From contig MFMA01000005.1 in assembly GCA_001783355.1 (NCBI GenBank), positions 5,090 through 12,194 of the forward strand: a stretch of 7,105 nt of DNA, given 5' to 3'. Below are positions 1 to 5,963 of this stretch, piece by piece. The notes beneath the pieces are model-generated. The model made no database searches and had not been told where the DNA came from. It worked only from the letters and a program-made list of their open reading frames with translations. The DNA comes from Candidatus Kaiserbacteria bacterium RIFCSPLOWO2_01_FULL_54_20. Lineage in GTDB: Bacteria > Patescibacteriota > Minisyncoccia > Phycocordibacterales > UBA2100. Each line of letters begins with the position of its first letter. Within the stretch, counting starts at the first letter, position 1. The position numbers and the translations under genes are program-made.

Positions 1-1574
1 TTCGGGTTTTGCGAAGACATGCGACCCGTCGTAGTCCCCGCCTGCAAAAACTCCGTGTGAAGTCTCCCGTCTTCTCCGATGAGCGCGGGCATTTTCTCGA
101 TATACGTGCTCAAGAGTTTCTGCAGTTCGCGGTATGCGAGGACGTCATCGATGACCGGGTGCAGGTGAGATAGTCTCGCAAGTTCGTCCTCGCGCGTCGT
201 GCGCGCTCCCGTCGATGTTTTCTTGTGTCTCTCCGGCGTTATTTTCAACTCATCAAAGAGAACCGCCCCGAGCTGTTTGGGAGAATTGATATTGAACTCG
301 TGCCCCGCGTGTTTGAAAATGCGGCCAGCGATCTCGCCAAGCCCTTTCGTGTACTCGCGCGCAAGTTCCTTCAAGTAGTCTTTATCGACGCCGATACCGA
401 CCTCGTTCATCCGCTCAACGACAGGTATCAACGGTTTCTCTATCTTCTCGAATACGTCGTTGAGACGTCCCGTTTTTTTGAGTTCTGTAAATATGGCCTC
501 CCGTGCACGTTCAAAGTCCTCCGTTTTCCCGTAATTCAGAATGTCCTCAAAGTCCGGATTCGTCGAGTCGGACTGTAACAACCACAGCGCGATAGATGTT
601 TCTCTAAGAGAGCGCCTATCGATGGATGCGCTTTTATCTTCCGACGGCTGCTCTTCAATCCCCTTTTTGGACGGTTTCTGGACGGCCGCTCGCACGCGCT
701 CTTTGAGCGAGCGGAACTCGAATGTGTCGCAGAGTGCGACGATGGTATCGGCGTGGTCGGACAAATGCCACATGCGCTTCGGGAATTCGAAGTGGATCGG
801 CGCATCTTTCCGTATCGTCGCAAGCGACTTGGAAAAAGCCGCCGCGCCCTTGCCCTCTCGTATCAACTGAGCGGCGCGCGCTTTGAATCCTTTTTTGTCC
901 AGAACATCCGGATCTTTTTCCACGGCGCGGTACAGGTCTTCTATCGAACCGAATTGTTGTATCAGCTCGGTGGCCGTCTTTTCGCCTATCCCTTTGATGC
1001 CGGGAATGTTGTCCGACGGGTCGCCGCGCAAGGATTTATAGTCGGTCATGTGTTTCGGCTCGAAGCCGAAACGTGTCTGTACCGCTTCTTTATCGTAGAG
1101 AACCGTATCCGCAAGCCCTTTGCGGAGCGTGTACACCTTCACCCTATCCCCGACCAGCTGAAGTGTATCGAGGTCGCCCGAGGCAATGACGGTCTCTATG
1201 TCGCGGCGCGGTGAGAGCGCGGCTACTATTGAGCCCACCCCGTCATCCGCTTCAAATCCCGGCGCTTCATACATTGGAATGCCGAAGGCCTCGAATACCT
1301 TCGGCGCCCTTTCAAGCTGTGATATCAACTCCGGTTCCGCTTTTACACGCTTTGCTTTGTACTCTTCAAAGAGTTCGTGCCGCTGCGTTTTCCCGGGAAG
1401 GTCGCGACACGCGACGAGGTAGTCGGGCTTGAGGTCGTCGACCAGTTTGAGGAGCATTGAAATCAGCCCATAGAGCGCGCCGGTCGGCTCGCCCTTCGAA
1501 GAGGAGAAATCCGGTATCGCATGGTATGCGCGATGGAGAATGGCGTGCGAATCGATTATTACAAGACGAGACAT
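1..1574 (-). CDS. polA: DNA polymerase I, N-terminal part (runs off left edge)
   Basis: The reverse strand translates without a stop from ATG at 1574 to the window edge (524 codons). Residues 1-290 are the 5' nuclease (flap endonuclease) domain. Its metal-binding acids are all present: D8 in IDSH, D59, E108/D110/D111 in FEADD, D134/D136 in SGDLD, and D185/D188 in GDPSDNIPG. A helix-hairpin-helix GIKGIGEKTA follows at 192-201. Residues about 290-325 are a Lys/Ser/Glu-rich linker. From about 373 the polymerase part begins (DVFEKIEKPLIPVVERM), and the window ends at TTTGRMSSQNP (515-524), just before motif A, so the polymerase catalytic residues are not visible. The 3'-5' proofreading domain is nearly absent: this Arg518 corresponds to E. 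coli Arg668 (numbering from memory), about 150 residues shorter. The start is well supported by AAAGGAG at 1578-1584 with a second AAAGGA just upstream. Role: Okazaki fragment processing and repair synthesis in the cytoplasm. Confidence 0.96.
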   Translation of the reverse strand, partial: MSRLVIIDSHAILHRAYHAIPDFSSSKGEPTGALYGLISMLLKLVDDLKPDYLVACRDLPGKTQRHELFEEYKAKRVKAEPELISQLERAPKVFEAFGIPMYEAPGFEADDGVGSIVAALSPRRDIETVIASGDLDTLQLVGDRVKVYTLRKGLADTVLYDKEAVQTRFGFEPKHMTDYKSLRGDPSDNIPGIKGIGEKTATELIQQFGSIEDLYRAVEKDPDVLDKKGFKARAAQLIREGKGAAAFSKSLATIRKDAPIHFEFPKRMWHLSDHADTIVALCDTFEFRSLKERVRAAVQKPSKKGIEEQPSEDKSASIDRRSLRETSIALWLLQSDSTNPDFEDILNYGKTEDFERAREAIFTELKKTGRLNDVFEKIEKPLIPVVERMNEVGIGVDKDYLKELAREYTKGLGEIAGRIFKHAGHEFNINSPKQLGAVLFDELKITPERHKKTSTGARTTREDELARLSHLHPVIDDVLAYRELQKLLSTYIEKMPALIGEDGRLHTEFLQAGTTTGRMSSQNP

Positions 1575-1680
1575 GTTCTCCTTTCCTTTAGTGTGACGCT
1601 TTTTCTCCGCCATGCGCGCATTGTACACCTAGGTCTTTTCCGGGAAGCATGCGCCTTTTATGCGCTAGAATGAATACGCG
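1575..1680. promoter_or_regulatory. Divergent promoter region between polA and pilB
   Basis: This 106-base gap separates two divergently read genes, so it should hold promoters for both. For polA (minus strand) a -10-like TACAAT is seen as the complement of 1620-1625, with no good TTGACA-type -35. For pilB (plus strand) TAGAAT at 1666-1671 is a reasonable -10 hexamer, also without a clear -35. It lies only 9 bases before the pilB ATG. The polA side carries a strong ribosome binding site (1578-1589), whereas the pilB side has none. The exact hexamers are inference from consensus only. Confidence 0.35.
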
Positions 1681-3372
1681 ATGACGACGTTCAATGAAAA
1701 GAAACAGGAGGAGAGGCTGGAGGAATTGCATGTGCGCGAGGAAGAGCAGCTCGCGGAGATGCTCGCCCAAAAATACGGCGTCGAGTACGTCGACCTCACC
1801 AAAAAATCCATCGATTCCGATGCCCTGCGGCTCGTGCCCGAGAAAGAGGCGCGGGGGTCGGAGGTCGCGGCGTTCCGAAAAATAAATAAAAAGCTCTTCG
1901 TTGCCATGCGTGCGCCGGAGCGCGACGACTCACTGCAGGCCGTAGAGAGGCTGAAGCACCTCGGGTATGAACTGCAGAAATTCATCGTCTCTCGTGCCTC
2001 GCTCGAGCACGCGTGGGACCGCTACCACGACATCTCATACGCGACCGAGACGGAAGCAGGGGTGCTGACACTCTCTAACGAGACCATTCAGCAGATGCTC
2101 CAGAAACTGAAGACTCTCAACGACGTGCGTGTCGAGATCACGAGTCACGCAGGGAGCAAAGACACGCACCGTATCTCACGCGTGCTCGAAGTAATAATGA
2201 GCGGCGCACTCAGCCTCGGTGCATCCGACGTCCACCTCGAGCCGGAAGAGGGGGATGTGCGCATGCGCTACCGTCTCGACGGCGTCCTCACGGAAGTGAT
2301 GATGTTCGATGTGCCTACGTACGCGCTCATATCCGCACGCATCAAACTCCTTTCCGGCTTGAAGCTCAACATCAAGAATGCCGCACAAGACGGTCGGTTC
2401 TCTATTCAAGTTAATGAAAAAGAGATAGAGATACGTACTTCCGTACTTCCTGGCGCCTACGCGGAGACCATTGTGATGCGCGTGCTCGACCCGACGACCA
2501 TCGCGCTCCCCATGGAAGCGTTGGGCTTCGATAAATACTTGATGGACATCTTCAATATGGAGATAGCGAAACCGAACGGCATGATCCTGAACACAGGGCC
2601 TACGGGTTCCGGAAAGACGACAACGCTCTACGCCTTCCTGCGGCAGGTACAAAACCCTGGCATCAAGATAGTAACCATCGAGGACCCGATCGAATATCAT
2701 TTGCCGGGTGTCGTGCAAACGCAGGTGTCGAAAGACTATTCTTTCGCTGAAGGGTTGCGTAGCACTCTCCGCCAGGATCCAGACGTCATCATGGTCGGTG
2801 AAATCCGCGATGCTGAAGTGGCGGCGACCGCCGTGAATGCCTCACTGACAGGTCACCTTGTATTCTCGACTTTGCACACCAACGACGCCGCCGGCACGTT
2901 CCCCCGTCTCATCGACATGGGCGTGAACGCAGATATCTTGGGCGCTGCAGTGACGACCGCTATGGCCCAGCGTTTGGTGCGACGCCTCTGCGCGAAGTGC
3001 CGCGAATCGCGTGCGATGACGGCCGAAGAGATAAAGCTGATGGGGCCGCTCCTTAAGAACATTCCGCATCCGGAAGACCTTCCGGCGAACAGAGAGGTGA
3101 TGTGGGTGCCCAAGGGGTGCAGTGCGTGCGGTGGTATTGGTTACAAGGGGCGCATCGCCGTCGTTGAAGTCATTCTGATGGACAAAGAAATAGAGGAGAC
3201 CGTGCGGAGAACATCGAGTGAGCGCGACCTTTGGCACGCCGCGCGCCATCAAAAGATCCGCCGCATGTCGCAGGATGGTGCGGTGAAAGTTTTGCAAGGC
3301 GTCACCTCGCTCGAAGAACTCGGACGTGTCGTTGACCTCCACGATGAGGTGATGCTAGAAACGATTTCATGA
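1681..3372 (+). CDS. pilB: Type IV pilus assembly ATPase PilB / GspE family
   Basis: A complete 563-residue secretion ATPase that hydrolyses ATP at the inner face of the membrane to drive pilin polymerisation. Residues 1-30 are a highly charged, probably coiled helix; about 30-165 are the N-terminal GspE/MshEN-like region; about 166-550 are the ATPase core. Motifs visible: SDVHLEPEE (182-190), Walker A GPTGSGKTT (306-314), Asp box TIEDPIEYH (332-340), Walker B DPDVIMVGEIRD (366-377) with Glu374, and His box GHLVFSTLHT (391-400). Four cysteines in two CxxC pairs (437/440 and 480/483) form the zinc site typical of PilB/GspE and usually absent from PilT. ATG 1681 has no Shine-Dalgarno; an in-frame TAG lies at 1666, so no longer start is possible. 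GTG 1732, preceded by GGAGG, is an alternative, but the charged N-terminal helix looks conserved in related CPR proteins (recalled, not searched). No pilC, pilT or pilin gene is in the window. Confidence 0.95.
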   Translation: MTTFNEKKQEERLEELHVREEEQLAEMLAQKYGVEYVDLTKKSIDSDALRLVPEKEARGSEVAAFRKINKKLFVAMRAPERDDSLQAVERLKHLGYELQKFIVSRASLEHAWDRYHDISYATETEAGVLTLSNETIQQMLQKLKTLNDVRVEITSHAGSKDTHRISRVLEVIMSGALSLGASDVHLEPEEGDVRMRYRLDGVLTEVMMFDVPTYALISARIKLLSGLKLNIKNAAQDGRFSIQVNEKEIEIRTSVLPGAYAETIVMRVLDPTTIALPMEALGFDKYLMDIFNMEIAKPNGMILNTGPTGSGKTTTLYAFLRQVQNPGIKIVTIEDPIEYHLPGVVQTQVSKDYSFAEGLRSTLRQDPDVIMVGEIRDAEVAATAVNASLTGHLVFSTLHTNDAAGTFPRLIDMGVNADILGAAVTTAMAQRLVRRLCAKCRESRAMTAEEIKLMGPLLKNIPHPEDLPANREVMWVPKGCSACGGIGYKGRIAVVEVILMDKEIEETVRRTSSERDLWHAARHQKIRRMSQDGAVKVLQGVTSLEELGRVVDLHDEVMLETIS

Positions 3373-4085
3373 AATTAGAGGGGGTAAAACAAAACATCCG
3401 TAAAAGCGATCTGGATCGCGTCGTGCGCGAACTCTCGGAAGAAGCCCTTGAAAAAGGCATCGGCACAATTACCAAAGCTCCCCGCGAATACCTCTTGAAA
3501 AGAGACGTAACGATCGAGGCGTTGGAATCATTTTCTCTGCTTCCCTTTGAGAATTCGCTCTACGACTACCGAAACAAACTCCGCTTTGTCACGGGCGGAA
3601 AACGAGGTGCCCAGCCGGACTACAGCATCTGGGAAGACCCCGACAAAATAGAGAGGGCGGATGAAAAGGAAACGGAGCGTTGGCGAAAATCTCGATTCCA
3701 TCTCCACAATCACCGGTTAAGGTTTAGCGGGGCGCATAACGCCGTATCTCGGAATGATTTCCGATTCGGCAAAACGATGCGGACGGAAATTAATTTTATT
3801 CTTACGCCGGACGGTATTATCGGGTACAAGCCGGACCCGTTCCGCCGGTACTACGCACATGGCGACTACGTGAGTTCCGACGTCGACGCAATGGTTGAAA
3901 ACGCCTACCGATTCCAAAACCCTAATCGGACTATTCGCCAACAACTGCAGCGCAACATCAGTAGTTTTTTCGTTCCGTTTAGGGGCGATAAGGAGTCGCA
4001 AAAGAAACTGGGACTTATCTGCGCGTATATAAATGATCCGTCAATTGAATGGGGTTCCATCCGCCAGCAAATAGAGGCGGGCTGA
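3369..4085 (+). CDS. Unknown protein translationally coupled to pilB
   Basis: A 238-residue protein whose ATG overlaps the pilB stop in the sequence ATGA. No ribosome binding site sits at the right distance (GAGGTGAT at 3346-3353 is too far), so it is probably translated by ribosomes finishing pilB. I do not recognise a family. No signal peptide or membrane segment is visible and the protein appears cytoplasmic. The N-terminal half is charged and helical in character. The centre has an aromatic and basic stretch around residues 105-125 (ERWRKSRFHLHNHRLRF). The C-terminal half contains TEINFILTPDGIIGYKPDPF followed by Arg/Tyr-rich sequence. Only one cysteine (LGLICAY) is present. Codon use is more AT-rich than in pilB. 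Cotranscription with pilB suggests a pilus-related or regulatory role, but that is inference from position only. Confidence 0.8.
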   Translation: MKLEGVKQNIRKSDLDRVVRELSEEALEKGIGTITKAPREYLLKRDVTIEALESFSLLPFENSLYDYRNKLRFVTGGKRGAQPDYSIWEDPDKIERADEKETERWRKSRFHLHNHRLRFSGAHNAVSRNDFRFGKTMRTEINFILTPDGIIGYKPDPFRRYYAHGDYVSSDVDAMVENAYRFQNPNRTIRQQLQRNISSFFVPFRGDKESQKKLGLICAYINDPSIEWGSIRQQIEAG

Positions 4086-4133
4086 TTGTTACAACACCCG
4101 ACACTCGCGTGGCGAGTGAACGGGCAGGCAAAA

Positions 4134-4190
4134 CTCCGCTCGCCCGTCCGCAGTTGCCGTATTAGGCAACGAAGGCGGGTTGCACGGAGG
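4134..4190 (+). promoter_or_regulatory. Stem able to hide a Shine-Dalgarno sequence
   Basis: CTCCG at 4134-4138 is complementary to CGGAG at 4185-4189, which is the core of a strong ribosome binding site (GGAGG 4186-4190) placed 7 bases before ATG 4198. The pairing closes a longer stem with GCCCG/CGGGT and the perfect GTTGCC/GGCAAC hairpin at its tip (loop GTATTA). If the downstream small ORF is translated, this arrangement could switch its translation on and off. If it is not, the stem is simply part of the structured RNA. Confidence 0.35.
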
Positions 4191-4197
4191 AAACACG

Positions 4198-4374
4198 ATG
4201 GTATGGTTAGATAAGAAAAGAGGCACGCAAGTTCGGACGATGCATTCGGGTAGAATGTTGCGGCGCGGTTCTAAGGATAGGGGCCGTAAGGCTACGCGAG
4301 GTAGCCTACCGCCGCCGTCCTCGAAAAAGCCACCATCGTCCGAAGCTGCGTGCCTCAAGACTAGAGTATTTTGA
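4198..4374 (+). CDS. Possible small basic protein (58 residues), doubtful
   Basis: ATG 4198 is preceded by GGAGG at 4186-4190 with ideal 7-base spacing, the best ribosome binding site in the pilB-ruvB gap. The reading frame gives 58 residues, strongly basic (MVWLDKKRGTQVRT..., then Arg/Lys/Gly/Ser-rich, then a Pro/Ser/Lys-rich stretch) and ends in TGA. No family is recognised and no membrane segment or signal peptide is seen. The doubt is that the frame crosses the whole 4220-4356 inverted repeat and its inner hairpins, so the sequence may be constrained by RNA pairing and not by coding. Low-complexity basic peptides are also typical of chance frames in GC-rich structured DNA. Confidence 0.25.
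   Translation: MVWLDKKRGTQVRTMHSGRMLRRGSKDRGRKATRGSLPPPSSKKPPSSEAACLKTRVF
4220..4356. repeat. Long near-perfect inverted repeat with inner hairpins
   Basis: The left arm 4220-4242 and right arm 4334-4356 are reverse complements at 21 of 23 positions. The only mismatches are 4230/4346 and 4231/4345. The outer block is AGGCACGCA (4221-4229) with TGCGTGCCT (4347-4355); the inner block is TCGGACGATG (4233-4242) with its complement at 4334-4343. The 91 bases between the arms hold at least two further perfect hairpins. No direct target-site duplication is evident outside the arms, and no transposase is nearby. It may be an RNA stem or the terminal repeats of a tiny non-autonomous element. Confidence 0.85.
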
Positions 4375-4434
4375 TTCGCTGACGAGTATGATTAAACTGG
4401 CGAAGAGCATATCACGGAATATTTAATTGTCAAT

Positions 4435-4475
4435 CCCTGTTAGAAAGCTCGTAAACTCGCTTCTAACGGGACAGG
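4435..4475 (+). promoter_or_regulatory. Hairpin with two alternative pairings upstream of ruvB
   Basis: GTTAGAA 4439-4445 and TTCTAAC 4461-4467 form a perfect 7-base inverted repeat around a 15-base spacer that adds GC 4447-4448 with GC 4459-4460. The outer part can pair in two ways: CCC 4435-4437 with GGG 4468-4470 (one bulged T), or CCTGT 4436-4440 with ACAGG 4471-4475, which bulges out 4466-4470. No T-run follows, so it is not an intrinsic terminator. It lies about 45 bases before the ruvB start, and could be an operator or a leader structure. Confidence 0.4.
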
Positions 4476-4521
4476 TGCCGCCTCACTTCGATCCATAATG
4501 GACCCAAGAGAGTCACACAAT

Positions 4522-5526
4522 ATGAAAAATCCGATAGAAAAAAGTCCGCGTTCGCTTGACCAGGCGCTCCGCCCCGAGAACTGGAAGGAGTATGTAGGAC
4601 AAGCAACGATAAAGGAGAACTTGCGCATCCTCTTAAGCGCCGCGCAAGGGCGCAACCACCAGCCGGAACATGTGCTTTTGTACGGCCCTCCTGGTTTGGG
4701 CAAGACAACTCTCGCGCACCTGATGGCAAAAGAGATCGGCGCATCGCTCCGCGCCACGAGCGGGCCCGCAATAGAACGTGTGGGTGACCTCGCGTCCATC
4801 CTTACGAATCTCTCCCCCGGCGACGTACTATTCATAGACGAGATCCATCGTCTTAACCGGGCGATAGAAGAGGTGATGTATCCCGCGATGGAGAACGGGG
4901 TCCTCGACATCGTCATCGGCAAGGGGCCGAGCGCGCGCACGGTGCAATTGGAACTGCCACCCTTCACGCTCATCGCGGCAACGACGCGCATCTCGATGCT
5001 CTCCGCGCCACTGCGCAGCCGCTTTTCCGGCGGAACCTTTCGACTCAACTACTACACCGAGGAAGAGGTCGCCGAAATACTGAAACGCTCGGCACACATT
5101 CTCGGTATCGAGGCTGGCGAGGAATCTATCCGCGAGATCGCGCGGCGAAGCCGCGCCACGCCGCGCACCGCAAACTATCTTCTGAAACGCGCACGTGATT
5201 TCGCGGCAGTGAACGAGGAGAAGCTCGATATTAAAACGGTGAAAAAAGCGCTGGCGCTACTTGAGATAGACGAAGCGGGTTTGAACCAGACAGACCGCGA
5301 CATACTCGCTATCATCGTAGAGAAATTCAACGGTGGGCCTGTCGGATTGAAAACCGTTTCCGCCTCACTTTCGGAAGAAGAAGATACGATAGAAGAAGTT
5401 CACGAGCCATACCTCATGCAACTCGGACTTCTTGAGCGCACACCGCGCGGACGCACCGTTACCAAAAAGGGCCATGAACACATCGGGGCCGAAGTTCCGC
5501 GCACACAACAAAAACTCGTTGAGTGA
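4522..5526 (+). CDS. ruvB: Holliday junction branch migration helicase RuvB
   Basis: A 334-residue AAA+ ATPase, the usual RuvB length. As a hexameric ring it pumps DNA through the RuvA-bound Holliday junction to drive branch migration in recombinational repair. Numbering from this start: Walker A GPPGLGKT (55-62), Walker B LFIDEIHR (103-110), sensor 1 AATTR (152-156), an arginine-finger region PLRSRF (163-168), sensor 2 RSRATPRTANYLL (209-221), and a C-terminal winged helix including GGPVGL and ERTPRGR. An in-frame ATG at 4498 would add eight residues, but it has no ribosome binding site, whereas 4522 has AAGAGAG at 4506-4512. The loop after the arginine finger (RFSGGTFRL) is one residue longer than E. 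coli RFGIVQRL (from memory). ruvA and ruvC are not adjacent. It stands alone on this strand, followed by a strong terminator. Confidence 0.97.
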   Translation: MKNPIEKSPRSLDQALRPENWKEYVGQATIKENLRILLSAAQGRNHQPEHVLLYGPPGLGKTTLAHLMAKEIGASLRATSGPAIERVGDLASILTNLSPGDVLFIDEIHRLNRAIEEVMYPAMENGVLDIVIGKGPSARTVQLELPPFTLIAATTRISMLSAPLRSRFSGGTFRLNYYTEEEVAEILKRSAHILGIEAGEESIREIARRSRATPRTANYLLKRARDFAAVNEEKLDIKTVKKALALLEIDEAGLNQTDRDILAIIVEKFNGGPVGLKTVSASLSEEEDTIEEVHEPYLMQLGLLERTPRGRTVTKKGHEHIGAEVPRTQQKLVE

Positions 5527-5589
5527 GGTTTGGGGATAAGAGCGTATTGCGCTTGAATGACGTATACAATAGGGCTACTTACGTACGGT

Positions 5590-5624
5590 AAACCAAACGG
5601 CCCGATTTCGGGCCGTTTGGTTTT
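5590..5624. terminator. Strong intrinsic terminator after ruvB
   Basis: A perfect 15-base-pair stem (5590-5604 with 5609-5623) with an ATTT loop, centred on CGGCCCG/CGGGCCG. It is flanked by A-rich sequence on the left and TTTT at 5621-5624. It lies 64 bases after the ruvB stop and is almost symmetrical, so it could stop transcription from both directions between the convergent ruvB and the minus-strand gene. The T-run is short, but the stem is very stable. Confidence 0.88.
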
Positions 5625-5643
5625 GGACTCCTCGACAGCGAAA

Positions 5644-5666
5644 GAGGCCTCCGCTAGGGAGGCCTC
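5644..5666. terminator. Second hairpin, probable terminator for the minus-strand gene
   Basis: A perfect 9-base-pair stem GAGGCCTCC (5644-5652) with GGAGGCCTC (5658-5666) and a 5-base loop. On the plus strand it is followed by ATTCG, a poor U-tract; on the minus strand by TTTCG, slightly better. It therefore more likely serves leftward transcripts from the gene ending at 5973, or backs up the stronger terminator beside it. Confidence 0.6.
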
Positions 5667-5692
5667 ATTCGTTCACGGTCATTTGAGGATCA

Positions 5693-5860
5693 ATGGCCCG
5701 CACTGTACGACTTGATACGATCTCACCGCACACTGCCGAACACCTCATTGTCCTGACCGCCGATTCCTACAATGTCTCTGGGCACCTTGCGATGCCGGAT
5801 AGATCCGAGGAACTGCTTCGGGTTTGTCGGGGATCGCTCCCGTTCTCCCAAGGCGACTGA
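5693..5860 (+). CDS. Possible 55-residue ORF, doubtful
   Basis: ATG 5693 has GAGG at 5685-5688, a usable but short-spaced ribosome binding site. The frame runs 55 codons to TGA 5858-5860, starting MARTVRLDTISPHTAEHLIV. The composition is protein-like, with mixed charge and regularly placed hydrophobic residues, but no family is recognised. It begins only 27 bases after the second hairpin and has no clear promoter. An opposite-strand frame overlaps it. It could equally be chance. Confidence 0.22.
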   Translation: MARTVRLDTISPHTAEHLIVLTADSYNVSGHLAMPDRSEELLRVCRGSLPFSQGD

Positions 5861-5927
5861 CGCACGGTAAAGCACATCAGTTCGCAAAGTATAGAATGCG
5901 TATTTTGTCGTCAAATTCGTGTAAATA

Positions 5928-5963
5928 CCCGATTTCGGTGGATTTCGGGTGGATATCGCTGTG
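5928..5963. repeat. Short imperfect tandem repeat
   Basis: Three adjoining units: GATTTCGGTG (5931-5940), GATTTCGGGTG (5941-5951) and the more diverged GATATCGCTGTG (5952-5963). The first is preceded by CCC, giving an 11-base match to CCCGATTTCGG in the terminator at 5601-5611. It lies just downstream of the stop codon of the minus-strand gene. No function is evident. Confidence 0.5.

Larger units (their letters stand above)
4095..4357 (+). ncRNA. Candidate structured RNA between the pilB operon and ruvB
   Basis: Nearly all of this segment can be folded into nested helices. Hairpin A: CCCG 4097-4100 with CGGG 4121-4124, enclosing ACTCGC 4103-4108 with GCGAGT 4112-4117 over a GTG loop. Stem B: CTCCG 4134-4138 with CGGAG 4185-4189, GCCCG 4142-4146 with CGGGT 4176-4180, and GTTGCC 4153-4158 with GGCAAC 4165-4170. 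Long stem C: 4220-4242 with 4334-4356, 21 of 23 positions paired. Inside C: CATTC 4243-4247 with GAATG 4253-4257; GCGGCG 4260-4265 with CGCCGC 4310-4315; AGGCTAC 4289-4295 with GTAGCCT 4301-4307. I looked for hallmarks of RNase P RNA, tmRNA, SRP RNA and common riboswitches and saw none. No clear promoter or U-tract terminator bounds it, so ends and strand are uncertain. It may be a free RNA, a leader, or DNA-level inverted repeats. Confidence 0.45.

Noticed and set aside
753..1214. 153-codon plus-strand frame across polA
   Set aside because: It is antisense to the clearly conserved 5' nuclease domain, has no family features, and is a shadow of GC-rich coding sequence.
2176..2718. 180-codon minus-strand frame inside pilB
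   Set aside because: It lies antisense to the ATPase core with its conserved motifs. The His/Arg/Tyr-rich product looks like a mirror-frame artefact.
4220..4356. Insertion sequence or retron
   Set aside because: There is no transposase or reverse transcriptase in the window and no visible target-site duplication. A MITE-like origin is kept only as an alternative.
4095..4357. RNase P RNA, tmRNA or SRP RNA as identity of the structured segment
   Set aside because: GGAGGAAA near 4186 recalls part of RNase P CR-I, but GTCC and the ACAGAA..CGGCTTA region are missing. There is no tRNA-like 3' end for tmRNA and no GGAAGG-type SRP loop.
4498..4524. ruvB start at ATG 4498
   Set aside because: It has no ribosome binding site. 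ATG 4522 has AAGAGAG at a usable distance and gives the standard RuvB length.
5723..5914. 63-codon minus-strand frame
   Set aside because: It begins with TTG, has no ribosome binding site, resembles no family, and overlaps an equally plausible plus-strand frame.
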